Below are positions 17,813 through 26,163 of a stretch of DNA of 53,370 nt, one piece after another; the stretch's first letter is position 1, and each line of letters opens with the position of its first letter. Both the position numbers and the translations under genes were made by a program. Below the pieces are notes generated by a model, which saw only the letters and a list, made by a program, of their open reading frames with translations, had not been told where the DNA came from and did not search any database. Source of the stretch: Candidatus Obscuribacterales bacterium (GTDB lineage Bacteria; Cyanobacteriota; Vampirovibrionia; Obscuribacterales; Obscuribacteraceae); contig JAIETE010000216.1 in NCBI GenBank assembly GCA_019745505.1, positions 1 to 53,370 of the forward strand, given 5' to 3'.

Positions 17813-19474
17813 CTAAGTTTGGGAGATGCCAAAGGTTGGACGCTTGTAATTTTCTCCGCGATACTGCTTGGGAATTGCGATCTCATTGCCATCGCGTACA
17901 GCAAAGATATGCGGAGACATAATCTCCATACCTGCTTCGTTGAATTTGTCCTGAATCCTTTTGTGCAACTCCGAATAGACGAGAGGCATTTCATTTGCCA
18001 ACTCGGTGTATACATTGAGCTGGTAGTCGACATAGAAATCAGCCAATTCATTCTGCAGGATGAAAGGTTTGGGTTCTTTCAACAAGCCGTAGCTATCAGC
18101 AGCAGCAGCCATCAGACAAGCTTCGACCTGCTGCCAGGGCTCGTCATATCCGATAGTCACCGACGTGTACAAAATCAGTTGTTTTTCCCGAGCCAGCGTC
18201 GAATAGTTAGTTACGTTCGTGGTCATGATCGTTCCATTCGGAATCGAGACAACCTCGTTCTTCGGCGTTCTAACCTTCGTCACAAAGAGATTCTTCTCGA
18301 CAATATCGCCGACAGTGTCGGCGATTTTCACCCGGTCGCCGAATTTGAAGGCATTGGTGTATGTGAGAACAGCGCCGGCCATGACATTACTTACGACGCC
18401 AGTAGAGCCGAAAGAAACTAGAATGCCGATCACCAGGCCGACTTGTTTGAACGCCGGAGAGTCCCAGCCAGGCAAGTAGGGCATCGCGACCATCATGGCA
18501 AAGGCAAGTATTAGAAAGCGAGACAATTTATAGGTCGGCTCTGCCCAATCAGGATCGAAATCGGCGAATTTGATCGTTTGATCTCTCACCGAGTCGAAGA
18601 AGAATCGCGCAAATCCAATCACTGCATATGTCACAAGGATGATCAAAACCAGGATCACCAGAGAAGGGAAGTACTCCAGAACCTTCTCCCAGATTGATGC
18701 CAGAGGCGCCACCGCATTTGCCATCACAGCTTTGGCCAGATGCTTCGTACTCGGGTAGAAACCCAAAACTTGCACGATATAAGTAGCAAAAAGAGAGAAC
18801 CAGAAAAGAATTTGCAGAAACTTGACCAGAGTCAAAAATAGGTCCGCCAGGGCATTGGCACCGATCAATTCTGCATTCTGAATTTTCAGGCCCTTGATCG
18901 CCTGCCCACGCTGGCGGCTTATCCACCAGCACGTATCAGCGGCGAGTTTGCTGACCAAGACCAGAGAGAGCAAAAGAATGACGGTCGCAGCGACTGTCAG
19001 GCCGACGGCGAGCGCCAGGCTCGACGCACTTGTTGCTTCTCGTCTTTGTGATACGGCAAGGCGCACGCGAGAGGCAAATTCATTCGCCATCTGAGTAGTC
19101 GACGACTGCGCAATTTTGGCGTCTTCAGGCGTGACGGTGGCAATGACGGTGGAGCCTGAGACGATATCCGTTCCGGAAGAGGTTTCTTGAACTCGCACAG
19201 AATCGACATCAAAGTCGGGATCCTCAGCGAGTCGTTGCAGCACTTGCGATGCCATGATTGCTCGCTGCCTCGGCGTGTACTCGCCGACATTCGAATAAAA
19301 GTAGAAAAGCCGCTTGCCTTTGACTACAACGGCAGCACCTTCAGGCGTTTGTGTCGGCGAGGTTTGCCCAATGGTCGACTGCCCGGAAAAAATTATCAGA
19401 ACCAAAAGAGCTAGTAGAACATTGAAGACAAGTTTCACGGAGTTACCCCGCTCGACAACATTTGACTTCGACAT
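17813..19474 (-). CDS. MscS-family mechanosensitive ion channel
   Basis: 553 residues. A signal sequence is followed by a periplasmic N-terminal part of about 140 residues, several membrane helices, then the MscS core. The pore helix and beta domain are recognisable from VSFGSTGVVSNVMAGAVLTYTNAFKFGD (about 340-370), followed by DIVEKNLFVTKVRTPKNEVVSIPNG, as in MscS/MscK. The C-terminal alpha-beta domain extends to about residue 520. Function: osmotic release valve of the inner membrane. The start at 19474 is preferred over an in-frame ATG at 19498 because GAGG is five bases upstream of it. Confidence 0.93.
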   Translation of the reverse strand: MSKSNVVERGNSVKLVFNVLLALLVLIIFSGQSTIGQTSPTQTPEGAAVVVKGKRLFYFYSNVGEYTPRQRAIMASQVLQRLAEDPDFDVDSVRVQETSSGTDIVSGSTVIATVTPEDAKIAQSSTTQMANEFASRVRLAVSQRREATSASSLALAVGLTVAATVILLLSLVLVSKLAADTCWWISRQRGQAIKGLKIQNAELIGANALADLFLTLVKFLQILFWFSLFATYIVQVLGFYPSTKHLAKAVMANAVAPLASIWEKVLEYFPSLVILVLIILVTYAVIGFARFFFDSVRDQTIKFADFDPDWAEPTYKLSRFLILAFAMMVAMPYLPGWDSPAFKQVGLVIGILVSFGSTGVVSNVMAGAVLTYTNAFKFGDRVKIADTVGDIVEKNLFVTKVRTPKNEVVSIPNGTIMTTNVTNYSTLAREKQLILYTSVTIGYDEPWQQVEACLMAAAADSYGLLKEPKPFILQNELADFYVDYQLNVYTELANEMPLVYSELHKRIQDKFNEAGMEIMSPHIFAVRDGNEIAIPKQYRGENYKRPTFGISQT

Positions 19475-19641
19475 TGTTCCTCTTGAGGCTTGCTGCAAAA
19501 CGAACGGCGGCGCATTCGGTATGCACGAAAATTGGCGGGCGGGCTGAGGTCTCGATACAATGCCTTACAGGTCGTTTTTAGGGGTTTGGCGGAAGGGTAT
19601 ATTCAGGCCGCGAACCAAAATTGAGATCCAAGTTCTCAAGA

Positions 19642-19661
19642 GAGTCCTTGCGTAAGGACTC
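19642..19661 (+). promoter_or_regulatory. 5' leader hairpin before the small secreted gene
   Basis: A perfect 8-bp stem, GAGTCCTT / AAGGACTC, with loop GCGT. It ends 10 bases before the ribosome binding site GGAGAG of the gene at 19683. It lacks a following T-run, so a transcript-stabilising or regulatory leader is more likely than a terminator. Confidence 0.5.
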
Positions 19662-19682
19662 AGTTTCATGGAGAGATTAATA

Positions 19683-20192
19683 ATGACCGACATCAAGCGT
19701 ATATCCCTTGCTCTTTTAGCACCCCTGATGATTGTTTCCGTCTTGCCGGCCCAGGCGGAAGAAACCGTGATTAAGCGGACAACAGTAATCGAAACCAGCG
19801 GCAAAACCTCGCCGCAAGGCGCCACCTCAATTTCCGTAACGGCATCCAAGAGTTACAGCCTCAAGTTCAAAGAGAGGCTGAACAACCTCAATCAGCAGAA
19901 CGACACGGCCCTTTCCAAAGGCTGGATCAATGCTGACGAACACACAAAATTCAAAGCAGAAATAGATCGCCTGTCAGCCGTGGAAGCAAAAGTCGAAGCG
20001 GCCGGATTTCCCAAAGCGGACGTAGATGATCTAGAAAAGCAAGTGACCAAGGTCAATGCCGATCTCTCAACAGCTTCAAACAAGCCAAAGACGAATACGG
20101 CAACGGCAACCAAAACAACGACCACAGCCAAGAAAACTGCAGCCGGCGACACCAAGAAAACCACAACCAAAAAAGCTCCTGCTAAGAAGTAG
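19683..20192 (+). CDS. Small secreted helical protein, tandem paralogue A
   Basis: 169 residues. The signal peptide is residues 1-25 (ending VLPAQAEE). The mature domain of about 70 residues is helical (SYSLKFKERLNNLN, then an acidic helix with KADVDDLEKQVTKV). The C-terminus is a Lys/Thr/Ala-rich tail of about 45 residues resembling histone H1-like tails. Start ATG 19683, with GGAGAG seven bases upstream; the upstream in-frame ATG at 19668 is less well placed. It shares the helical core with the next gene and so arose by tandem duplication. Function unknown; export is likely from the signal sequence. Confidence 0.82.
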   Translation: MTDIKRISLALLAPLMIVSVLPAQAEETVIKRTTVIETSGKTSPQGATSISVTASKSYSLKFKERLNNLNQQNDTALSKGWINADEHTKFKAEIDRLSAVEAKVEAAGFPKADVDDLEKQVTKVNADLSTASNKPKTNTATATKTTTTAKKTAAGDTKKTTTKKAPAKK

Positions 20193-20232
20193 CAGCAGTT
20201 GTCCGACAGCATTTAGCACAAGGGAGAAATTA

Positions 20233-20763
20233 ATGACTCAGCAAAACAAAATTCCGCTGGCGGCCCTGACGGCGCTGATTCTTTTCTCCCTTGCGCCCGC
20301 TGCTCCAGCCGGTAATGAGCCGGCCCACCCGACGACTCCGGCAACTGCGCCTCAAAAGCAAGTTCCTGTTATGGACAGGCCGGAAATGGCCAGCTTCAAA
20401 AGAATTCAAGTCAACGCCATGAAGTATCGTCAAAAGCTCTCCAACCTGGGCACTATTCTCGAGCAGTCCAAAAGAGTCAATGCAGTCACGGAACCCAACT
20501 ACAAGAAACTGAAGACTGATTTGGACCACCTTTTAGAAAACGAGCCGGCGATGGCTCGAAATGGATGGAAAGATTCGGATATTGCTGAATTCGATAAACA
20601 AGTGGAAGCCTACAAAGCAAAATTCGAAAAGCTGACGCTAAAGGATGAGGAGATGCCGAAGATTCCTGAGAGCATCTTGAAAGGCATTAAAGCCAGCCCT
20701 ACTTCATCGAAAACACAGGCAAAGCCGGCTACTGAAAATAAGACAATTCCTCAAAAGAAGTAG
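20233..20763 (+). CDS. Small secreted helical protein, tandem paralogue B
   Basis: 176 residues. Signal peptide (LAALTALILFSLAPAAPAG), Pro/Thr-rich linker to about residue 48, then a helical core (MKYRQKLSNLGTILEQ, a central LKTDLDHLLENE helix and DIAEFDKQVEAYKAKF) and a Ser/Thr/Lys tail. The core aligns with paralogue A over about 70 residues: both have K[FY]+xxL[NS]NL, then +xDL or D[IV]xxLxxQV. Start ATG 20233, with AGGGAGA at 20221-20227. Forty bases separate it from A, so one transcript is likely. Function unknown. Confidence 0.82.
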   Translation: MTQQNKIPLAALTALILFSLAPAAPAGNEPAHPTTPATAPQKQVPVMDRPEMASFKRIQVNAMKYRQKLSNLGTILEQSKRVNAVTEPNYKKLKTDLDHLLENEPAMARNGWKDSDIAEFDKQVEAYKAKFEKLTLKDEEMPKIPESILKGIKASPTSSKTQAKPATENKTIPQKK

Positions 20764-20775
20764 GTTATTCTGCCA

Positions 20776-20834
20776 ATAATTGCAGCAAATCACCGACCGT
20801 GATCGGATCCGAGCGATCCGTTTTCATATGTCCG
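20776..20834 (-). pseudogene. 59-bp relic of a DUF1501 coding sequence
   Basis: 55 of 59 bases are identical to 21674-21732, which lies inside the DUF1501 gene and has the same orientation. Read on the minus strand it would encode RTYENGSLGSDHGR, then a TGA, then FAAII; the intact gene has RTYENGSLGTDHGRGFAAII. Nothing else of DUF1501 is recognisable beside it. Confidence 0.75.
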
Positions 20835-21442
20835 AGCACTATTGGAAGGTAATCGTGAAACCAAATATAGATTTCGGACTTTGCGCGGAATACAGTATTA
20901 GCATTTTGCCAAAGGCAAATATCGAAGCGCTTAACCTAAAGGCTTATTATAAGAGCTACCGTGCAGGTGAAGAGTCATTTGAAAGTGAATACTTTTTTCT
21001 AGTAAAGCACCCATCGGCAGAGGAATGGTTGCTTGCCCTTGGGGGTATTTGTGATAAGCCCGAAGTGCAGGGAGTTTACGCATGTCCTTCACCGAAACAT
21101 TTTCTTGCTGTGATAGATAATGTTGCCTATTACGTGGATAGTTCGCTTCCGAATAACGCTACTCCAGTTGCTCACAGTGTTGATTCAATCGAGGTTTCGT
21201 TACCGAATCAGCAACTTTTTGTCGTGACCAGCAAAACAATAATTGCAATAGGAAAGAGTGGTTTGATGTGGGAGTCTCCAGAACTGTTTCCGGATGGTGT
21301 GTATATCACAATAATTTCAAAGGATCTGATTTGGGGACACGGTGACGAGGTTGACGGAGAATACGGTGCATTCAAGATTTCCGTGAATGACGGTTCATTG
21401 GTGCAGAACAATTGGTATACCGAAACTTACTCTGCCGAATAG
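20828..21442 (+). CDS. Orphan hypothetical protein, 204 aa
   Basis: Unrecognised soluble protein with alternating strands and short loops (for example SLPNQQLFVVTSKTIIAIGK), suggestive of a beta-propeller-like or WD-like repeat, though too short to be sure. Its DNA is visibly richer in A/T than the surrounding genes. The start is either the ATG at 20828, placed inside the DUF1501 relic (its first three bases plus TCC come from the relic), or an in-frame TTG at 20780; neither has a good ribosome binding site. It converges on the DUF1501 gene and overlaps its 3' end by 16 bases. These signs point to a recent arrival. Confidence 0.6.
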   Translation: MSEHYWKVIVKPNIDFGLCAEYSISILPKANIEALNLKAYYKSYRAGEESFESEYFFLVKHPSAEEWLLALGGICDKPEVQGVYACPSPKHFLAVIDNVAYYVDSSLPNNATPVAHSVDSIEVSLPNQQLFVVTSKTIIAIGKSGLMWESPELFPDGVYITIISKDLIWGHGDEVDGEYGAFKISVNDGSLVQNNWYTETYSAE

Positions 21443-22674
21443 GCAGTTTTCTTTAAGCCAGCGCTGCCATTTACCAGTCCTATCTTCTGCGGCTTGAAGT
21501 CGGGAAAGACTGCACTCGTATTTGGCAAACCCATTTTCTCCGTAAGTACTTCCGCGAGTATCGAGCGATAGTCGTAGATTACTTCCAGACCGGCCGGGCC
21601 GATAACCCATTTGGCTTCATTCAAGCCCGGATAGCGCCCGATGATCTGTCCGCCGCGCATATCGTCACCAATTATAATTGCAGCGAATCCCCGACCATGA
21701 TCGGTTCCGAGCGATCCGTTTTCATATGTCCGCCTGCCGAATTCAGTAATAATCAAAGTTGTCACCGCTTTCCTTCGGTCGGCGAGATCGGCATCGAAAG
21801 CAGCTAAACCTTCGCCGAGCGTTTCGATCAGTCCGGCTTGCAGTCCATCTACGGACCCCTGAACGAAGTGGGTATCCCATCCATCCAGATCTACACACGC
21901 TACTTCCAAGCCGACATCGGACTTGATCAAGCGAGCCACCTCTCTCAATCCGCGGGCAAAACCGGAATCGGGATAATTGGCCCCTTCTGCAGGTTTATAT
22001 TGAGCCGCTCTCAAAGTCTCAACTCGGCGCAAGAGTTTTATAGTGTCGCGTCCGGGTGCGGACAACAAACCTATTTCAGAGCCGTAAAGCGCACTCAGGG
22101 TTTCAGCCACGACGGCAGGATTCTCACAAGGTGCCTTGATCCTTATGTCGTCGATTGTCGAGATGGCACTGGCTCCCGGTGCCCCGCGCAAGGATTCGGG
22201 AAGCATCGGTCCGATGGAAACAGCGGACAGAGGGGTGAGATTGTTTCCAAAACGCGCCCGCAAATAACGCGCCAACCATCCACCTGCCGACGTCTTTTTG
22301 AAAGCGTCTCCGTGCTCCATTTGATCCTGGGTTTCAAAATGCGAACCGGTAGGATTGTCCGTACCGACAGCTTGCACAACAGCCATTCGACCTTCTTGGT
22401 AGATAGGCAAAATTGGCGCAAGTTTCGGATGCAGCGAATAAAAATCGTCCAGCTTGATGGAGGAGTCCTTCCCTTTCCCGCTTGTCGGATGAGGAATGGA
22501 GATGGTCGGTCTTATCTTGTAGTAAGTGTCATCAGCGTAGGGGACGAACATATTCAGCGTATCGGCTCCGCCGCGCAGAAAAATGCAAACGAGAGTCTTG
22601 TCTCCCGTAGCGCTCAACTCGTCGGAGCGCAACGCCAGCCGTTTCAAAAATTGTCTTCTTGATTGCGACGGCAT
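21427..22674 (-). CDS. DUF1501-domain exported protein
   Basis: 415 residues. It begins with a twin-arginine-like segment (SRRQFLKRLALRS) but lacks the usual hydrophobic core right after it. The DUF1501 body includes LRGGADTLNMFVPY near the start, DLDGWDTHF in the middle and ITEFGRRTYENGSLGTDHG (about residues 300-320). The fold belongs to the alkaline-phosphatase/sulfatase group; its role is poorly defined. The ATG at 22674 is preferred, having AAAAGG ten bases upstream; the TTG at 22683 overlaps the preceding TGA but is too near that site. It forms the classic pair with the DUF1800 gene. Confidence 0.93.
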   Translation of the reverse strand: MPSQSRRQFLKRLALRSDELSATGDKTLVCIFLRGGADTLNMFVPYADDTYYKIRPTISIPHPTSGKGKDSSIKLDDFYSLHPKLAPILPIYQEGRMAVVQAVGTDNPTGSHFETQDQMEHGDAFKKTSAGGWLARYLRARFGNNLTPLSAVSIGPMLPESLRGAPGASAISTIDDIRIKAPCENPAVVAETLSALYGSEIGLLSAPGRDTIKLLRRVETLRAAQYKPAEGANYPDSGFARGLREVARLIKSDVGLEVACVDLDGWDTHFVQGSVDGLQAGLIETLGEGLAAFDADLADRRKAVTTLIITEFGRRTYENGSLGTDHGRGFAAIIIGDDMRGGQIIGRYPGLNEAKWVIGPAGLEVIYDYRSILAEVLTEKMGLPNTSAVFPDFKPQKIGLVNGSAGLKKTAYSAE

Positions 22675-22679
22675 AGCAT

Positions 22680-24197
22680 TCAAACCTTTTGGAATGCGGG
22701 AGAAGAAAGAATCAATCCGATCAGTTCATCCCGAACTTTCTCGTCTTTGAAGTCGCGCCGAGACACATAGGCTCTGAAAGCCTTGCTCTCCTGGGCCGTC
22801 GCTCTGCGTCCGGACAGGTAGGCGAAGAGCCTTTCCGGGTCCTTCTTGATGCTCTCCAGATCTTCCAGCCCAATGGCAGCACAAAGAGAGTCGAGAGAAA
22901 CATTCGCGGTTTCGATGCTGTTGGAGCAAAGCGCAAAGGCAAAATTCCATCTCCAGAGAAGTGTTCCGAGCCAGGGATTTGCCTCTGCAGGGTAGCCGTC
23001 CGGAGTTGGATACTGGAACGGTCCGTGGCCCATTCTGGTCAAGAATTCCAGCACTTCATCACCGGCCATAGTGTCGGCACCGGTGGCACGCATACAACTG
23101 ACGACATACTGAAATGGACGCTTCAATTTTGAACCTGCGGATGCTCTGAATTCATTCGAGTACAGAATCTCTCTCAGCATGGGTTTTATCTGTCCGCCCG
23201 TATCGCTGAAGCGTTTTGCCACCCTTTTGACGAGCGCCGGCGGAGCTTCCTCGCAGACGAAATGTGCGACCAGCTTTTTCGCGATGTGTCTTGCAGTCGA
23301 AGGATGATTGCAAGCGATGTCTACAAGCATTTCAACGTCTTTCTGCCCGCCGCCGGCTGGGATTTTCTTGCCAAGCACGACCTTCTGTCCGTCATCATGG
23401 AAGCCCGGATCGAAGAAAGCTGTTCCACGCTTGGATTCGCTGCCTAGGCGCCATCCAGTCAGACAGCGAGCAGCTTCGTAAACGTCCTTTTGAGTATAGC
23501 CCCCATCAACCCCAAGAGTGTGCAATTCTAAAAGCTCACGCGCGTAATTCTCGTTGGGTATCCCGTTTGGTCCATCCTTCTTATTTTCCTTACCATCGAG
23601 ATAAACCAACATTGCCGGCGAAGTAGCGCTTGCCAGCACGAGATCACGAAAGCGACCGAGCGCGTTTTTCCTAATTACAGATCGATCGTCAGTCGCTTTC
23701 AAATAGATGCAATCACCTTTTTCGATGTAAATGTTGAAATGGTCGCTGAAAAATTCGACCATTGACTCCAGCAACTGCCGTTTGCTGTAAACGCTGCGCA
23801 TCAGATGATAGCGGCAGAGGTCTTTTCGCAGCGCTTCGCGCTTGAACTCATAACAAGTGGCCGGATCGAGAAATACACTTTCGAAACGCTTAGTTCGAAA
23901 ATCGCAGAGGCGATCGTCGATTTTCTCCGGTTGAAGCTGTTCTTCAATCCAATTGTTCACGCCTTGCTTTTTTATGTTTTCGACATCTCCCGGCCACGGT
24001 CCGAAACCGGCACGCGAAATCAGGTGAAAGGCCGGATCGATTTCTTGCCCGTTGGTTACACCGACCTTCTCAGGAATGCCACCGCCGAATCGATCTGCTA
24101 TATAGCCGTTCAAATTGCTGCAAGAGGCAAGGGGCAACGCGCAGCCAAGCAGTCCGCTGATAGCCAAGAACTCTCTTCTGCTGAATTCGCTACCCAT
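22680..24197 (-). CDS. DUF1800-domain Tat-exported lipoprotein-like protein
   Basis: 505 residues. The N-terminus has a Tat motif (SRREFLAISG) and a lipobox-like LASC at about residues 22-25, so export as a folded lipoprotein is likely. The DUF1800 body includes HLISRAGFGPWPGDVE (about 57-72), the central ENYARELLELHTLGVDGGYT segment and ending AYVSRRDFKDEKVRDELIGL. Function is unknown in the family, but DUF1800 and DUF1501 genes are commonly paired. It ends in TGA, five bases before the ATG of the DUF1501 gene, so they are cotranscribed; the membrane-protein gene upstream is 27 bases away. Confidence 0.93.
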   Translation of the reverse strand: MGSEFSRREFLAISGLLGCALPLASCSNLNGYIADRFGGGIPEKVGVTNGQEIDPAFHLISRAGFGPWPGDVENIKKQGVNNWIEEQLQPEKIDDRLCDFRTKRFESVFLDPATCYEFKREALRKDLCRYHLMRSVYSKRQLLESMVEFFSDHFNIYIEKGDCIYLKATDDRSVIRKNALGRFRDLVLASATSPAMLVYLDGKENKKDGPNGIPNENYARELLELHTLGVDGGYTQKDVYEAARCLTGWRLGSESKRGTAFFDPGFHDDGQKVVLGKKIPAGGGQKDVEMLVDIACNHPSTARHIAKKLVAHFVCEEAPPALVKRVAKRFSDTGGQIKPMLREILYSNEFRASAGSKLKRPFQYVVSCMRATGADTMAGDEVLEFLTRMGHGPFQYPTPDGYPAEANPWLGTLLWRWNFAFALCSNSIETANVSLDSLCAAIGLEDLESIKKDPERLFAYLSGRRATAQESKAFRAYVSRRDFKDEKVRDELIGLILSSPAFQKV

Positions 24198-24224
24198 GCA
24201 AATGCCCTCATCAGGCGTCCACTG

Positions 24225-24779
24225 CTAAGCGACTACCCGGCCTGCTTCATCCGCATCAGCTTTTGCCCTCTTGGGCTCGCCTGTGATAGACCCCCGCGTT
24301 TTTCTTGCAGCAATTAGCTTTACAGTCAGTGCACCGGCGCCGATCATGAGCGAGAAAGGCAATATGCAAAACCACCCCAAGACTGGAAAGATAAAAGACA
24401 GCACCAGAGCGACGCCACCACGGATAGTGCCTTTCCATGGGCGCTCCGCATCCACTGGAGAGGGCAACCGCCTGCCTAGCATTGTGGCAAGACCGGCAGT
24501 ACCGACATTGGCGTAAAAGAGAAATATGCCGAGGGTGAGAATTGACGCAATATCCATGAACGGGCTCTTGCGCGAGCTCAGCGCTGCGACCAGGAAGAAA
24601 ACAACAAGCGCGATAGGCAATCCCATAAAAAATGGTTTTACCAGGCTCTTTTCCAAATAATCGGCAATATGCTCGACTTGCCTCGGATAGAGCCCGCGCG
24701 ACAGCAGCCATAATGCCGGAAATGCCAGGCAAAAACCGACTATCACGAGAAACCACATAATCACATCGGCTACGAGCAT
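24225..24779 (-). CDS. Hypothetical inner-membrane protein, 184 aa
   Basis: Four clear hydrophobic helices (about residues 5-27, 50-65, 77-98 and 122-152) and a basic C-terminal tail of about 30 residues. No domain recognised. The start is ATG at 24779, with CAGGT about nine bases upstream. It sits 57 bases after the ACMSD-like gene and 27 before DUF1800, all on the minus strand, so it may be part of one transcript. Confidence 0.75.
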   Translation of the reverse strand: MLVADVIMWFLVIVGFCLAFPALWLLSRGLYPRQVEHIADYLEKSLVKPFFMGLPIALVVFFLVAALSSRKSPFMDIASILTLGIFLFYANVGTAGLATMLGRRLPSPVDAERPWKGTIRGGVALVLSFIFPVLGWFCILPFSLMIGAGALTVKLIAARKTRGSITGEPKRAKADADEAGRVVA

Positions 24780-24836
24780 GATACTTACCTGTCGGGAGTC
24801 AGCGATCCAAGCTTCTATATCATGCCCAATCAGGCG

Positions 24837-25880
24837 CTATTTCTTTAACGTTGAAGGAATAGAAAACCTCAAAGCATCCACCTGCAACCAATTTAAGGCA
24901 TTGTCGAAGAGGAGCTTTCGCCTCGTCGATTCGCTAAAAGATTCCACAGATTCAATCAGCTCACCCGGTCGGTCTTCGCCCAGAGGAAAAGGATAGTCGC
25001 TGCCGAGAACGACCTTGTCTTCTCCAAAAATGGACACCACCTGACGAAGCATTTCCTTGTCGTGGACCAGGGAATCCACGTAAAAACGCCCGAGATATTC
25101 ACGGGGAGGAATTTTATTGTCGATGGCGCAGAGATCGGGACGAACATCAAAACCGTGCTGAATGCGCCCGATGGTAAAACCGAATGAGCCACCTCCGTGG
25201 GCAAAAGCAATTCGCAGATTGGGCAGGCGCTCCAGGACGCCGCCAAAAATCAAGGAGCAAATGGCCCGGCTCGTTTCAGCCGGCATTCCCACCAGCCAAG
25301 GCAGCCAGTACTTCTGCATCTTCTCCTCGCCCATCATCTCCCACGGGTGAACAAAAACAGCCGCTCCTAAATCTTGGGCCGCCTGAAAAACGGGGAAAAG
25401 GGCCGGATCGTCCAGATTCCATTCGTTGACATGAGAGCCAATCTGAATGCCCTGAAACTTCAGATCACGCATGCAGCGCTCGAGCTCTTTTACGGCAAGT
25501 TTCGGATCTTGCAGAGGCAGGGTACCCAACCCGACGAAACGAGAGGGGTTGGCTTTGACCGTATCAGCCAGATCGTCGTTGAGGTACTTCGCTATAGCCA
25601 GCCCGTCGGCCGGTTTTGCCCAATAGCTGAACATAACAGGAACAGTCGAGAGGACCTGGGCATCGACATGCACAGCGTCACATTCCAGAAGTCTCTGACC
25701 GCCGTCCCAGCAATTGCTTTCGACCTCACGAAAAAACTTTCCGTCATCCTTGAGCATGCGCGCCTTGCAAGGCATGTGGTGATCGAGCGTAATGAAGCCG
25801 CCGTAACCGAATTGGTCTTTCCATTTCGGGATTTCGCGAGGCAGAATGTGCGTGTGAATATCAATTCTTGGAAGTGTCAC
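24837..25880 (-). CDS. 2-amino-3-carboxymuconate-6-semialdehyde decarboxylase-like amidohydrolase (ACMSD family)
   Basis: A 347-residue TIM-barrel metal enzyme. The similarity to ACMSD runs end to end: DIHTHILPREIP (metal-binding HxH), ALSTVPVMFSYWAKP-like QVLSTVPVMFSYWAKP, FVGLGTLPLQDP, QIGSHVNEWNLDD, VHPWEMMGEEKMQKYWLPWL, FAHGGGSFGFTIGRI and VLGSDYPFPLGEDRPG (the last two contain metal-binding and catalytic residues). Such enzymes decarboxylate a kynurenine/aminophenol-pathway intermediate. GTG at 25880 with AAGGGT upstream is chosen because the family begins at this point; longer readings are unlike the family. No other pathway gene is present here. Confidence 0.93.
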   Translation of the reverse strand: MTLPRIDIHTHILPREIPKWKDQFGYGGFITLDHHMPCKARMLKDDGKFFREVESNCWDGGQRLLECDAVHVDAQVLSTVPVMFSYWAKPADGLAIAKYLNDDLADTVKANPSRFVGLGTLPLQDPKLAVKELERCMRDLKFQGIQIGSHVNEWNLDDPALFPVFQAAQDLGAAVFVHPWEMMGEEKMQKYWLPWLVGMPAETSRAICSLIFGGVLERLPNLRIAFAHGGGSFGFTIGRIQHGFDVRPDLCAIDNKIPPREYLGRFYVDSLVHDKEMLRQVVSIFGEDKVVLGSDYPFPLGEDRPGELIESVESFSESTRRKLLFDNALNWLQVDALRFSIPSTLKK

Positions 25881-26078
25881 TTGACCCTTGAATACCCCTA
25901 TGTTTGTATGCAATCTGCATAATATACACTTCCCGGGAGCGCAGGCGACTCGCCTGTATCGGGTAACGTCAAAATGGTTATTCTCGGGCTCGGGGCCGAC
26001 ACCATGCTTCGCCCGTGTATTATTTGAACCGGGCAATGCATGCCATCGCCGCTACAGCAATGGGATTACAGAAAATAG

Positions 26079-26126
26079 GCGCGTGAAACGCGCAAACTAC
26101 AAAAAATGGGCGCGTGCAACGCGCCC
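26079..26126 (+). repeat. Pair of GC-rich stem-loops upstream of the WYL gene
   Basis: Hairpin 1: GCGCG, TGAAA loop, CGCGC (26079-26093). Hairpin 2: GGGCGCG, TGCAA loop, CGCGCCC (26108-26126). The loops share the form TGNAA, and each is preceded by AAAAT plus a G or AG. A cytosine-rich tandem (CCCCCACGCC repeated) follows at 26124-26150. This looks like a small palindromic repeat family. Confidence 0.6.
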
Positions 26127-26163
26127 CCACGCCACGCCCCCACGCCCCCAGGCTAAGAGAAAA

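Noticed and set aside
17768-18421. 217-codon plus-strand frame opposite the MscS gene
   Set aside because: Its minus-strand partner is a well-motivated channel gene with a proper start and signal; the plus frame has no motif or ribosome binding site.
1030-22682. TGA read as a sense codon genome-wide
   Set aside because: Several well-defined genes here end in TGA with good spacing to the next gene, so it is a normal stop.
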